Positions 54,447-63,712 of a DNA stretch of 64,000 nt are shown here, piece after piece (the stretch's first letter is position 1; every line of letters begins with the position of its first letter). Under the pieces are notes generated by a model that saw only the letters and a program-made list of their open reading frames with translations, was not told the DNA's origin and made no database searches. The translations under genes and the position numbers were made by a program. The stretch comes from Leuconostoc suionicum (lineage in GTDB: Bacteria > Bacillota > Bacilli > Lactobacillales > Lactobacillaceae), in contig NZ_CP015247.1 of NCBI RefSeq assembly GCF_001891125.1, forward strand, positions 1,962,851-2,026,850. The letters are read 5' to 3'.

Positions 54447-55121
54447 ATGCGTAAGTTAACACATCCTAATCACAATTGTATTTCAGAAACTGTTCTATTT
54501 AGTCAGCTGCCCCAAGATGAACTAAATATGATTAGCAAACAAATCAATTACATTGAATACGCGCCTGGGGAAACCATTTTTGATGTTGAGGATGATTCTG
54601 ATCGACTACTATTAGTACACCAAGGCAAACTAAAGATCAGCCAAACATCCAGCAATGGAAAAGAACAAACGCTTTATTTCTTAAATGAAGGTGACATTGA
54701 TGGAGAAGAATCTTTAATTATAGGTTCACGCCACGCAGTAACGTGTGTCGCTGTGATAAAATCTCGCATTTGTGAGATTCGCAGAGGCGATTTTCTGACC
54801 CTAACAAAACGACACCCAACAATTGGTCTATCATTAGCCATATCTATTGCTGAAAAGATGCAGAAATTACAGACACAACAGGCCAATCTTTTAACAGGAT
54901 CTGTTGAAGACAGATTATTGAAGTTTTTAAAGGATACTGCCGAGGAAACAGATAGTTTAAGTTTTGAACTACCTATGTCAAAAAAAGAACTAGCAGCTTA
55001 TCTCGGCACAATTCCTGCTACCCTGAGTCGAAACTTTACAAAACTTGAAGAAAAAAGAATTATCAGCAATAGTTCCAAAGGTAAAATCGTGTTAAATATC
55101 ACAAAAATTGATAATCCTTGA
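54447..55121 (+). CDS. CRP/FNR-family regulator, FLP-like
   Basis: 224 residues: cyclic-nucleotide-binding-like beta-roll, then a C-terminal HTH (MSKKELAAYLGTIPATLSRNFTKLEEK). No Fe-S cysteine cluster is present, but one Cys lies near the N-terminus (NHNCIS) and one in SRICEIRR, about 100 residues apart. The FLP proteins of lactic acid bacteria form a redox-sensing disulfide between two such cysteines. The ATG at 54447 has AAGGA eight bases upstream; a TTG at 54408 is rejected. It probably controls the NADH oxidase gene that follows. Confidence 0.85.
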   Translation: MRKLTHPNHNCISETVLFSQLPQDELNMISKQINYIEYAPGETIFDVEDDSDRLLLVHQGKLKISQTSSNGKEQTLYFLNEGDIDGEESLIIGSRHAVTCVAVIKSRICEIRRGDFLTLTKRHPTIGLSLAISIAEKMQKLQTQQANLLTGSVEDRLLKFLKDTAEETDSLSFELPMSKKELAAYLGTIPATLSRNFTKLEEKRIISNSSKGKIVLNITKIDNP

Positions 55122-55131
55122 CTTAGGTCAA
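55118..55131. promoter_or_regulatory. FNR/FLP-type operator before the NADH oxidase gene
   Basis: TTGACTTAGGTCAA is a perfect inverted repeat with a 4-base centre, close to the FNR consensus. It overlaps the stop of the regulator gene. With the promoter at 55132-55160 its centre is at about -41.5, the class II activator position. Confidence 0.6.
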
Positions 55132-55160
55132 TTACTTATGTGATTGTTTGAGCTTATAAT
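55132..55160 (+). promoter_or_regulatory. NADH oxidase promoter
   Basis: Weak -35 TTACTT, 17-base spacer, perfect TATAAT. A poor -35 box directly behind an FNR-like site fits an activator-dependent promoter. Confidence 0.55.
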
Positions 55161-55200
55161 TGATGTACAGATTACAATTACTAATCGGAGGACATACATC

Positions 55201-56556
55201 ATGAAAATAGGTATAATTGGTGCTACACATGCTGGCGTATATGCAGCCAAACAAATTAAATCGGAGCATCCTGAGGCAGAAGTCACTGTATTTGAAAAAA
55301 ATACCACTGTTTCATTTTTGTCGTGCGGCATAGCTTTGTGGATTGGTGATCATGTTTCTGATCCTGAAAAAATGTTTTACGAAACTCCTGAATCAATGCG
55401 CAACCAAGGTATTACCATGTTGATGGCGCATCAAGTCAATGAAGCTGACCTAAAATCTAAAACATTAACAGTAACTAATTTAGATACAGAAGAGGTTACA
55501 ACACAACAATTTGACAAAATAGTTATCACAACTGGTTCAAAGCCCGTTATTCCAAATATTCCTGGGATTGACAGTAATCGTGTGTATTTCTGTAAATCTT
55601 GGGATGACGCTACCCGTATCAAAAGCGTTGCCAAAGATCTCAAGCGCGTAGCTGTCATTGGCGCTGGCTACATTGGGGCTGAATTAGCTGAACAACTTTC
55701 TGTTACTGGAAAACAAGTGACGTTAATTGATGGTGCTGACCGCGTGTTGGCAAAAAATTTTGGCCCAGCTTTCACCGAGCGTATTCAAAAAGAATACGAA
55801 AAAAACAATGTTGATGTGGTTCTCAACCAGTTTGTATCTAAATTCGAAAACACGCCTAACGGTATCAAAATAACCACACCAAATGGCTCATACGAAGCTG
55901 ATATTGCAATACTAGGCATTGGATTCTTACCAAACACCGATTTATTCAGCGGTCAACTTGAGACACTCCCAAATGGTGCGATAATTGTTAACGATTATAT
56001 GCAAACTAGTGAAGACAACGTCTATGCCGCTGGGGATGCCAGTACCGTCTTTTTCAATCCAACCCAAGCAATTGATTACATCCCCTTGGCTACAAACGCT
56101 ATCCGCCAAGGTATACTAGTCGGTAAAAACATTGTTGAACCAACAACCCGTTACCTCGGAACACAAGCTACTTCCGCAGTCGAACTATATGAACAGGCCA
56201 TGGTTGCTACCGGATTAAATAGTGCGACTGCTAAAGAAAAAGGTCTTGATGTCATTGAAACAGTTATCGAAAGTGATTATCGCCCCGACTTTATGTTAAG
56301 TACAACTTCTGTTCTTAGTTCATTAACTTGGGAAAAAGATACTGGCCGAATTGTTGGCGGTTCGTTTATGTCTCAACATGATGTGTCACAATCTGCCAAT
56401 CTTGTTTCCATAGCCATTCAAAAACAGATGACAATTGATGAATTATCAATGTCTGACTTTTTCTTCCAACCCAACTTCAGTCAACCAATTAACTACATCC
56501 CTGAAGTTGCTTTAGCCGCTGTCGCTGAGAAACAAGCCTTGACATTAGCTTATTGA
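55201..56556 (+). CDS. nox: NADH oxidase (water-forming) / CoA-disulfide reductase family
   Basis: 451 residues, FAD-dependent pyridine nucleotide-disulfide oxidoreductase. The N-terminal FAD site (IGIIGATHAGVYAAKQI), redox Cys in VSFLSCGIALW, NADH site VAVIGAGYIGAELAEQL, and VYAAGDAST are present. Water-forming Nox regenerates NAD+ in lactic acid bacteria under air. The ATG at 55201 follows GGAGG; the longer frame is rejected. The related NADH peroxidase cannot be excluded. Confidence 0.88.
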   Translation: MKIGIIGATHAGVYAAKQIKSEHPEAEVTVFEKNTTVSFLSCGIALWIGDHVSDPEKMFYETPESMRNQGITMLMAHQVNEADLKSKTLTVTNLDTEEVTTQQFDKIVITTGSKPVIPNIPGIDSNRVYFCKSWDDATRIKSVAKDLKRVAVIGAGYIGAELAEQLSVTGKQVTLIDGADRVLAKNFGPAFTERIQKEYEKNNVDVVLNQFVSKFENTPNGIKITTPNGSYEADIAILGIGFLPNTDLFSGQLETLPNGAIIVNDYMQTSEDNVYAAGDASTVFFNPTQAIDYIPLATNAIRQGILVGKNIVEPTTRYLGTQATSAVELYEQAMVATGLNSATAKEKGLDVIETVIESDYRPDFMLSTTSVLSSLTWEKDTGRIVGGSFMSQHDVSQSANLVSIAIQKQMTIDELSMSDFFFQPNFSQPINYIPEVALAAVAEKQALTLAY

Positions 56557-56576
56557 TGAATTTAATGAATACAAAT

Positions 56577-56608
56577 AAAACACGACTTTCTACAGCGAGT
56601 CGTGTTTT
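56577..56608. terminator. Terminator after nox
   Basis: AAAACACGACT stem with complement, 10-base loop, T-rich tail. Confidence 0.85.
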
Positions 56609-56723
56609 ATTCTTGTAGCATGATTTTTATATTTAAATTATTGGCCCTTGTCGACTAAGATCGAAACCATAGACACAGTAGAATTACATCACTGTCAAAC
56701 TTTGACCAAAGTTCTTTTTAATT

Positions 56724-56993
56724 TCAAATGAGCCCCAGATTGCAAAGAAGCCCACAGAACCATTCATTACGATGTAATTTTTTCATCAATATTCTGCCAT
56801 CTTTTGACAAATTATGATTGAGAGATAGTTTTCGAAGTTCATTAGTCACACTTGTTAATGCTCTGTATTCTGATACTTTTGGATTATTCAGCTTTTTAGT
56901 TGTATCAGAGATTAATTTTTCTTCCGCGCGATTTAAATTGGGATGTTTTTCTAAAAAATTCAATAAATATTTTCGCTTATCCGTTTTGAACAT
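56724..56993 (-). CDS. Small helical protein, possibly bacteriocin-immunity-like
   Basis: 89 residues, basic and predicted mostly helical (KLISDTTKKLNN, ALTSVTNELRKLSLNHNLS). Size, charge and helix pattern resemble the EntA-type bacteriocin immunity family, but the ending (WFCGLLCNLGLI) is unusual, and no bacteriocin gene is nearby. AAAAGGA lies about five bases before the ATG at 56993. The assignment is weak. Confidence 0.4.
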   Translation of the reverse strand: MFKTDKRKYLLNFLEKHPNLNRAEEKLISDTTKKLNNPKVSEYRALTSVTNELRKLSLNHNLSKDGRILMKKLHRNEWFCGLLCNLGLI

Positions 56994-57090
56994 GGTTTTC
57001 CTTTTAATTTTTACGTTCGTCACTTTTTTTGCAAAACTAATTAATATAAGTCATTTTTATTTATTTTATACAGTCTATGCCACAAAAAGA

Positions 57091-57954
57091 CTATTCAAAT
57101 GAAGCCCACAATTTTACAATCGCTTGTACACCTTCATCCCCATGTTCTTGACTCAATCGCTCAAAGAGTTGCTCGGCAAGTTGGGTATTGGGCAAATCTA
57201 TATCCATTTCCTTAGCAGCGTCTAACGCTATTCGTAAGTCTTTTAGTAAATGCTTGACATAAAATCCAGGCGCATAATCACCTTGGAAAATGCGTGGAAT
57301 ATAATTATCGACCGACCAAGATCCTGCAGCGCCTTTGCGCCAAACATTATAGGCACTCTCTAAATCAAGCCCAGCTGCTTTTGCATAAACTAAGGATTCT
57401 GCCATTGTAATAACGGTTGCTGCAACACCAATATTGTTGCTCATTTTCATGTGTTGTCCCTTGCCCGCTGAACCAGCAAGAACAATTTGCTGTCCAATAA
57501 CGCCTAGTACAGGTTTAATCTCATCAAGAACTTGTTGTTCACCACCAACCATAATCGTTAATGTCCCATTCTTAGCACCAATGTCACCACCTGAAACTGG
57601 CGCATCCAACACTTTGAATCCTAAATCAGCACCAGTTTGAGCCAATTGTTCAGCCAAACGTGGTGTTGAAGTTGTCATATCAACCAAAATTGAACCTTCT
57701 TTAGCACCAGCAAAAACACCATCTTCACTCGTCCACACTTCTTCAACATCTTTTGGATAACCAACCATCGTAAAAGTAATATCCGAGTACTGAGCAACTT
57801 TAGCCGGTGTATCTCGCCAGATAGCGCCATTATTGAGCACTGTATTTGCTTTGCTATGGGTTCGATTGAAAACGGATACCTCATAGCCCGCTTGCAATAA
57901 ATTATTAATTATTCCTGTGCCCATTACGCCAGTACCAATAAATCCGATATTCAT
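57091..57954 (-). CDS. NAD(P)-dependent beta-hydroxyacid dehydrogenase (HIBADH family)
   Basis: 287 residues. IGFIGTGVMGTGIINNLL is the dinucleotide site with the family GxGxMG pattern; DAPVSGGDIGAKNGTL is the substrate loop and GKGQHMKMSNN carries the catalytic Lys. It oxidises 3-hydroxyisobutyrate, tartronate semialdehyde or similar; which one is not clear. GGAGG precedes the ATG. Confidence 0.87.
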   Translation of the reverse strand: MNIGFIGTGVMGTGIINNLLQAGYEVSVFNRTHSKANTVLNNGAIWRDTPAKVAQYSDITFTMVGYPKDVEEVWTSEDGVFAGAKEGSILVDMTTSTPRLAEQLAQTGADLGFKVLDAPVSGGDIGAKNGTLTIMVGGEQQVLDEIKPVLGVIGQQIVLAGSAGKGQHMKMSNNIGVAATVITMAESLVYAKAAGLDLESAYNVWRKGAAGSWSVDNYIPRIFQGDYAPGFYVKHLLKDLRIALDAAKEMDIDLPNTQLAEQLFERLSQEHGDEGVQAIVKLWASFE

Positions 57955-57970
57955 ACTTCATCCTCCTTAA

Positions 57971-58006
57971 TTTAAAAGCACCACACCCATGTGCAATGCT
58001 TTTAAA
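57971..58006 (-). terminator. Terminator between the HAD gene and the dehydrogenase gene
   Basis: TTTAAAAGCA-containing arms pair around a loop; it ends just before the ribosome site of the dehydrogenase gene. Confidence 0.55.
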
Positions 58007-58009
58007 TAG

Positions 58010-58819
58010 CTACTTTGTAGTAATCAGTTGTTGAATAGTCTTTAAAACACCACTATGATTATTATCCGACAACGCAACATTAAATTGACCGATGATGTCA
58101 GCATCTGGCATTTTATATGGCAGCCCAACTGCGTTTAACATTTCCAAATCATTACCGCCATCACCAAAAGCAACAGCATGAGACAAGTCAAGAGCATAAC
58201 TTTCAGCTAACATTTTTAATCCTTCAGCCTTATTGACATAGGCAGGAACAATGTCAATAGCCCCAGTACCTGTTTCCGTAATATGCACATCATCACCAAA
58301 GAATGCAAGGGCATCATCGTAAAACCTTTTTTCATCAAAGTTTGTCCAACTCATAGTGACTTTGTAGATTGGTTCGTTAATTTCACGCACGTCATCGAAA
58401 CTTTTAACGTACTTAAAGTATTTAAAATAACGCTTGTTACTTGCCATATCGAAATCTAAAGGCAAATAAGCGGTCTCATCTGTTGAAAAAACCAAACCAC
58501 GGTCTGGACGCATACTATAGTTATTCAAGAATTGTTGAATTTTACGCAGGGTTACCGGCGGGAGAACTTTCGAGAACAACACGGTGCCATCGCTTTTCAC
58601 CACACGTGCCCCATTATTGGTGACAAAATTCAAGGGTTCATTAAGAAAATCTTTAAATAAGATATTAATGCGTTCTTGATGAACACCTGTGGCTATTGTA
58701 AATTGAATTTGCTTCTTATTTAATTCACGCAGTACATTACGAAACAAAGCTTGATCAAACTTCTTATCGTCCGTCAAAAACGTGCCGTCTAAATCCGTTG
58801 CTATCAGCTGAATGGTCAA
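58010..58819 (-). CDS. Cof-type HAD-IIB phosphatase
   Basis: 269 residues. Motif I ATDLDGTFL (nucleophile Asp), motif II TIATG, the Lys in NKAEGL and motif IV VAFGDGGNDLEML are present. These enzymes dephosphorylate sugar phosphates or cofactors; the substrate is not predictable. The upstream AAAGGAAC is rather far from the ATG. Confidence 0.9.
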   Translation of the reverse strand: MTIQLIATDLDGTFLTDDKKFDQALFRNVLRELNKKQIQFTIATGVHQERINILFKDFLNEPLNFVTNNGARVVKSDGTVLFSKVLPPVTLRKIQQFLNNYSMRPDRGLVFSTDETAYLPLDFDMASNKRYFKYFKYVKSFDDVREINEPIYKVTMSWTNFDEKRFYDDALAFFGDDVHITETGTGAIDIVPAYVNKAEGLKMLAESYALDLSHAVAFGDGGNDLEMLNAVGLPYKMPDADIIGQFNVALSDNNHSGVLKTIQQLITTK

Positions 58820-58904
58820 TGTTGGAAAGTTCCTTTACCTGTCTACTAGTCTATATGCTATTCATTCTACCTTGATAAACTGGGTATAGCAAATCTGTCT
58901 TTTT

Positions 58905-58920
58905 GTTTCACGTGAAACAA
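58905..58920. promoter_or_regulatory. parS site (ParB/Spo0J binding)
   Basis: TGTTTCACGTGAAACA is an exact match to the bacterial parS consensus and a perfect palindrome. It lies about 5 kb from rpmH, in agreement with the origin-proximal location of parS sites. Confidence 0.85.
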
Positions 58921-58926
58921 TCAAGA

Positions 58927-60777
58927 TTATGCCAAAATCTGTTGTGCAATCCATGCCCCTTCGCGCAAAACAACCGTATTAACACCTGGGCGTGGAATCA
59001 CTGTCCCAAACCATTTTTTTCCTTCAAGAGGGATACCATAAATATATAAGTTATGCATACGCTCCCCTTTGGAATTAACAACCTCAAAGGTACGGCGATC
59101 CGCATCAGCTGAACCCAATTTATAGGTTGATCCATCGTTACGTGTCCAAATAGCAGTTGCTAAAATGCCCTTCTCTCGCAGACCAGCAATCAATGGGTTT
59201 GTTGATAGATCAATATTTGTCATGCCAACACGCGCTTCAACTAATGCATTGCCTTGCACTTTGTTACCCCGAACATCACGAGCAACAAAATCACCTGCTT
59301 CAGTGGTGACCTGTATGTTGGCAGCCATGACTTCCACAATTCCCGCTTTAATCAAGGCGCGTAACTGCTCGACACGTTCTAAGGGTGGTCCAACAGATAC
59401 CATAGCATCTAACGGTCTGAATTTACTCAAAAATATTTCATATTCATCCGCAGAGAAATAATCGTGCTCAACTACAAAACGAACTCGATCGCGTAAATCA
59501 CGTAAAATATCGAAAGCGCCTGCAAAAGGCGCTTTTTTATTGCCTAGGCGAGCATCTTGAATGTCTTTTTCTAAATAGTCTAAGAACCACTCCGTATAAT
59601 CAGCACTCTTAGGTAAATACTTTGCCGGTTGACGTATCGCCTCAATATCAAAAGGTGGTTCATCGATCAAACCATATGATTCTGCTGTTGCATTTAAATC
59701 AGCACTCGTTAGTAACGCCTGCTTCAAATCCTGCGCCTGATCGTATGTCAAATTGCTGGTTGGATTGTCGATTCTATTCAGCAAGTGTTTATAAGTCAAC
59801 TCCTTAACGAGCAACTTTTCAAAATCTTCGTACTTGATTTGTCCATGTCCAGTTGCGCGCAAAGCTTCTAAGGCTGGCAGTGTGAAAAAGATGGGCTCAT
59901 AAACTTCACTTGCCTCTTTTTCATTGATACCACGCGCATGCAATGGCACACCACTACGAGATCCGGCAATAATATGCGGTTCTTGTCCGGATGAATGATA
60001 GGTCAAATTACCATCTTTTTCGCGTTCAAAGTGCCCCCCTTTTCCAATTGATAATCCTGCCATATAATCGAAAAAGCTTAACCCGAGACCACGAATGATG
60101 ACTGTATCTTCTTGCGATAATACGGAGAGGTTGGCCTCTGATGGATGCGTAGGTGGCAAATACTTTAGACCATTTTCGTCTGCAAATGACTTAAATTTAG
60201 CTTCCTCAGCCGTTAAATCATTATTTAAATGCCCTAAGGCCATTACAACTTGATTGGCGAAAATTTGGGTTCCATCTGCCAAAACTACTTGGTAATTTGT
60301 ACCAATTTGGGTAAGGTTTTCTGCTCTTTGCTGCGTAAAGGTTAGTGTTTGATTACTACGAACTCTTTTTTTCAGCCATTCAAAATACCAAGCCGCGTAA
60401 ATGCCCATCATGCCTCTCGTAGCAAAATCACTAGGTGACGTTAAATGTTGTATTTCGGCTGCATAGGAATCATCAAACTCTGAATGATTCTCCAAAAAAG
60501 TACGCGCGTCTGACTTTAACCACTGAAACAAAGTTGGTCCATGTAGTGGCTTACCGCCACGTTCGATTGAATCATCAGTAAACAGCGTAACTTGATCGAT
60601 CACTGTATTCATTAAAAACAATTTATTTTGTGGAATAAAAGGATCCCACACCCGTCCACCGATGACATGCGGATCAAATATTTGAACATCAATCTGGACA
60701 TTGTCATCAGCTAAATTGATCAAGCGCTCAGCAACCGCTAAACCACGCGGACCTGCACCAATGATTGCTACTTGCAT
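58927..60777 (-). CDS. FAD/NAD(P)-binding protein (NAD_binding_9 / HCBP-related family)
   Basis: 616 residues. MQVAIIGAGPRGLAVAERL is the FAD site; VIGGRVWDP and VVMALGHLN follow, and VSVGPPLERVEQL lies in the C-terminal half. Many lactobacilli carry such proteins of unknown function. GGAG precedes the ATG. It is monocistronic as far as can be seen. Confidence 0.8.
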   Translation of the reverse strand: MQVAIIGAGPRGLAVAERLINLADDNVQIDVQIFDPHVIGGRVWDPFIPQNKLFLMNTVIDQVTLFTDDSIERGGKPLHGPTLFQWLKSDARTFLENHSEFDDSYAAEIQHLTSPSDFATRGMMGIYAAWYFEWLKKRVRSNQTLTFTQQRAENLTQIGTNYQVVLADGTQIFANQVVMALGHLNNDLTAEEAKFKSFADENGLKYLPPTHPSEANLSVLSQEDTVIIRGLGLSFFDYMAGLSIGKGGHFEREKDGNLTYHSSGQEPHIIAGSRSGVPLHARGINEKEASEVYEPIFFTLPALEALRATGHGQIKYEDFEKLLVKELTYKHLLNRIDNPTSNLTYDQAQDLKQALLTSADLNATAESYGLIDEPPFDIEAIRQPAKYLPKSADYTEWFLDYLEKDIQDARLGNKKAPFAGAFDILRDLRDRVRFVVEHDYFSADEYEIFLSKFRPLDAMVSVGPPLERVEQLRALIKAGIVEVMAANIQVTTEAGDFVARDVRGNKVQGNALVEARVGMTNIDLSTNPLIAGLREKGILATAIWTRNDGSTYKLGSADADRRTFEVVNSKGERMHNLYIYGIPLEGKKWFGTVIPRPGVNTVVLREGAWIAQQILA

Positions 60778-60897
60778 TCTTTATCTTCTCCAGAACGTTT
60801 AATTTATTAAACGCTTTTATTATTATTATTAGTTTCCCATTATTATAGTTGTTTATAAAAATATTTTCAAAATGCTTAATGAATAAAGAAACACAAA

Positions 60898-60921
60898 AAC
60901 GACAGCCATTAGGCTGACGTT
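60898..60921 (-). terminator. Terminator after the AEC transporter gene
   Basis: AACGTCAGCC/GGCTGTCGTT stem (one mismatch) with a 4-base loop and T-run on the minus strand. Confidence 0.75.
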
Positions 60922-60946
60922 AATTAGTATATTCATTCATTTACAA

Positions 60947-61888
60947 CTAGTTATTTATCAATGTCATAAGAATTGGCACCACTATCAAACTAAGAATTGT
61001 TGATTCAGTTACCATAATTGCTGCATAATCAGCATCAGCACCATATAAACTAGCTACTACTGGCGCATTGGTCATAACCGGCATTGCTGACTGCAAGATA
61101 AACACTTGTTTCATTAAATGCGGTACATCAGTCTTCCATAGGAGAAAAAACATGACAATTGGCGCTAAAATAAAACGTCCAAACAGTATACCTAAGCTGT
61201 ACTTATTAAACTCTATATTTCTCAATCCTGCACGCTGTACTGCTATACCAATGAAAAACATCGACAACGGTACAGTTAAATTACCTATGTATTGTAAGTC
61301 AGAAACTACAAATGTTGGCAACTTTACATCTAACCATACAAAGATAATCCCTAAAATAAAGCCAAGCAACGGTGGTGAAAAAACCTTTGATAGCGTTGCC
61401 CTGATATCAAATTTCCACGCTCCTTCCCCATCACGCTTGATGAGATAAGTGCCCAATGTCCAAAAAAAAGTCGTGTTCACCATGTAATAAACTAACACAT
61501 ACGGTAAACTTTTAACACCAAACAAAGCCATATTTATTGGTAAGCCAACAAATACAGTATTTGAATTGAAAAACATTGATTGAAAAAGACCACGGCGATT
61601 TTTTCGAATACCTAAAGCTCGTGCAAATCCAACCGAAATTGCAAATAAAACTAGCATCGAGATAATTGGAAATTTAATTTCAGGTAATAAACGTATCAGT
61701 TCGCCCTTAGAGAAATCATGCGTTATCGTATTCACCATGTACATCGGCAACGCAACCTGCGTCACGATACGTGCAATAATCTGGCCACTTTTATCCGTGA
61801 ACCACTTTGCACTTGCCAATCCATAACCAATGGCAACCATTACTAGGATCACCAAGACGCCCTGTATACTCTGTAAAAATACGCTCAA
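60947..61888 (-). CDS. AEC-family (auxin efflux carrier) permease
   Basis: 313 residues, about ten helices. Members in lactic acid bacteria (MleP/CitP-unrelated AEC type) carry malate or other organic acids. The start codon is TTG with GGGGCAGGG just before it; the next Met would cut the first helix. MVNTITHDF and LQSAMPVMTNAPVVASLYG are typical segments. Confidence 0.82.
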   Translation of the reverse strand: MSVFLQSIQGVLVILVMVAIGYGLASAKWFTDKSGQIIARIVTQVALPMYMVNTITHDFSKGELIRLLPEIKFPIISMLVLFAISVGFARALGIRKNRRGLFQSMFFNSNTVFVGLPINMALFGVKSLPYVLVYYMVNTTFFWTLGTYLIKRDGEGAWKFDIRATLSKVFSPPLLGFILGIIFVWLDVKLPTFVVSDLQYIGNLTVPLSMFFIGIAVQRAGLRNIEFNKYSLGILFGRFILAPIVMFFLLWKTDVPHLMKQVFILQSAMPVMTNAPVVASLYGADADYAAIMVTESTILSLIVVPILMTLINN

Positions 61889-62016
61889 AACCCTGCCCCA
61901 TTTATGTGAGAAATTTTAAAATTATTCACATAACATCATATCATTTACTAGTTTTGTTTGCACCATCTATATAAAAATATTCATAAAACCGATGAGGAGC
62001 ATACTACCATGTTAAA

Positions 62017-62640
62017 TTATTTTTTTTCAGGAAAAAAATCGATTTCTCGCCCATTTAAGTCTTGTACTTCACGATAATTATTTGGATAATCAGCATGTAA
62101 AAATGCTTTATCTTGCTTTGATATTTGTATTGCTGACGTCAAAACGAGCCAGTTAATATTTTGCCCTAATGGCGGTGTTGTCAGCGATCCTGTGTATCGA
62201 TAATAACTACGATTGTCAGGAATTAATTTCATTAACCCTTCTGCATTAACGTGTTCATCATAAATGTTTTGCACTTCGATACCGTTAGCAGTATTTGCTG
62301 TTTCTCCAAAGACTGCTAACACTAACGTTTGATCGTCACGTTGGAAAACAAAGTGAATCTCAGCATCGTACCTCTTACCGTCTATGAGATGTTCTGCCCC
62401 ATCATGAAAATGAAATCTTTCTAATTCCCATACCGTTCCATCAACACGCAAATTACCTTGAACTAAAAACTGTTCTCCTATAATTCGATCATCAGATTGG
62501 ACTCGATCCTCAAAATGAATAATCAACCGACTGTTTTCTTGTCGTTGAATGCTTGTCAACGGAATATCAATTGGTGATTGATAAATCGTGTCATCGGCCT
62601 CTCGCCAATTCTCTTGTTCTCTATAATCTAAGTGCTTCAT
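62017..62640 (-). CDS. Alpha-class carbonic anhydrase
   Basis: 207 residues. QSPIDIP, the zinc ligands FHFHDGAEH (His-x-His) and the third His in DAEIHFV, plus YRYTGSLTTPPL are diagnostic. It hydrates CO2 to bicarbonate. No signal peptide is present, although most bacterial alpha enzymes are exported, so it is probably cytoplasmic. AGAGGTACCCGG precedes the ATG. Confidence 0.92.
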   Translation of the reverse strand: MKHLDYREQENWREADDTIYQSPIDIPLTSIQRQENSRLIIHFEDRVQSDDRIIGEQFLVQGNLRVDGTVWELERFHFHDGAEHLIDGKRYDAEIHFVFQRDDQTLVLAVFGETANTANGIEVQNIYDEHVNAEGLMKLIPDNRSYYRYTGSLTTPPLGQNINWLVLTSAIQISKQDKAFLHADYPNNYREVQDLNGREIDFFPEKK

Positions 62641-62681
62641 CCGGGTACCTCTTAAATTTCTTACTATCCGTATTTATATAT

Positions 62682-63708
62682 GGTAGATTGCAAGAATTAA
62701 CCGAACACTGCAAACTGCTGAAAAACCTTTCGTGGTGATTGCCAGTTGAGTGTTTTCATTGGTCTCGCATTGATCCAATGATTAATTTGATCTAATTCTT
62801 TGGCGCTAACTGTTTCAATTTTGCGTTCTTTCGGTATAAAACGACGAACGTATCGATTTAATATCTCATTACTCCCACGTTCTTCTGGTGAATATGGGTG
62901 CGCAAAATAGACTGGAATGCCTAGTTTTTGCTCGATTTCGTTATATTTTGCAAATTCTCGCCCACGATCCACAGTGATTGACTTGGCATTTTTGATCCCT
63001 TGAAAAAAACGAATTAAGACTGGTGTCACTGCCTGACTATTTCGCCCAGTGACCTGTCTCACGATATGTTGCCGGCTTAGTCTTTCAGTAATTGTCACCA
63101 GCACATCGCCACGTCTTTTACCCGATTGCATGGTGTCAACTTCAAAATGTCCAAAGGTTTGTCGTGCTTTCACACTTTCAGGTCTCGTTTCAATCGAACG
63201 ACCATGCACAAATACTTGTCGTCTACCATCAGATTGACGCTTTTGACGGATACCTTTGTCAGGTAAATCAGCCAATGATAGTTTGAGTCGACCAGCATTG
63301 AGCCAATTATAAATCGTTTTGAAAGGTAACCCTAAAACATGCGCAGCGGTTTCTGGTGACCACTTCAATATACCAATGTGGTGATTCAAAAAGACAGCGA
63401 TAGCTGGTGTTAGCGTGTCATGACGACCACGTAGATGACGTTTTTTCAATGCCAACGCATGAGCAATCTCAGCTTTATAGGGTGTAACTTGATGAATTTC
63501 AATCGAAACGGTTGAAGGAGAGCGTTTAATAAAGCGCGCAATGGCACGAACAGAATAATTCAATTCGAGTAAAGTTTGAATGACAGTGCGTTCTTGAGAT
63601 GATAAACTAGTCATGAGTCGCAGTTCCTTTATGGTTGTTTTAGGCAATTACCATTAAAGGCGCTGCGGCTTTTTTATTCAAGTGTTCGGTTTAATTTTAC
63701 AATCTACC
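62682..63708 (-). mobile_element. IS30-family insertion sequence, copy 2
   Basis: 1027 bp, the size I recall for IS1070. Ends begin GGTAGATTG on both sides and carry CCGAACACT; the 4-bp target duplication ATAT flanks it (62678-62681 and 63709-63712). Related to, but clearly diverged from, copy 1. Confidence 0.92.
62697..63614 (-). CDS. IS30-family transposase, copy 2
   Basis: 305 residues with the same HTH and DDE motifs as copy 1 (FEVDTMQSG, TVDRGREF, EERGSNE). The ATG at 63614 follows AAAGGAACTGCGACTC and matches the start of copy 1; an upstream extension of 11 residues is rejected. The frame is intact. Confidence 0.94.
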   Translation of the reverse strand: MTSLSSQERTVIQTLLELNYSVRAIARFIKRSPSTVSIEIHQVTPYKAEIAHALALKKRHLRGRHDTLTPAIAVFLNHHIGILKWSPETAAHVLGLPFKTIYNWLNAGRLKLSLADLPDKGIRQKRQSDGRRQVFVHGRSIETRPESVKARQTFGHFEVDTMQSGKRRGDVLVTITERLSRQHIVRQVTGRNSQAVTPVLIRFFQGIKNAKSITVDRGREFAKYNEIEQKLGIPVYFAHPYSPEERGSNEILNRYVRRFIPKERKIETVSAKELDQINHWINARPMKTLNWQSPRKVFQQFAVFG

Positions 63709-63712
63709 ATAT

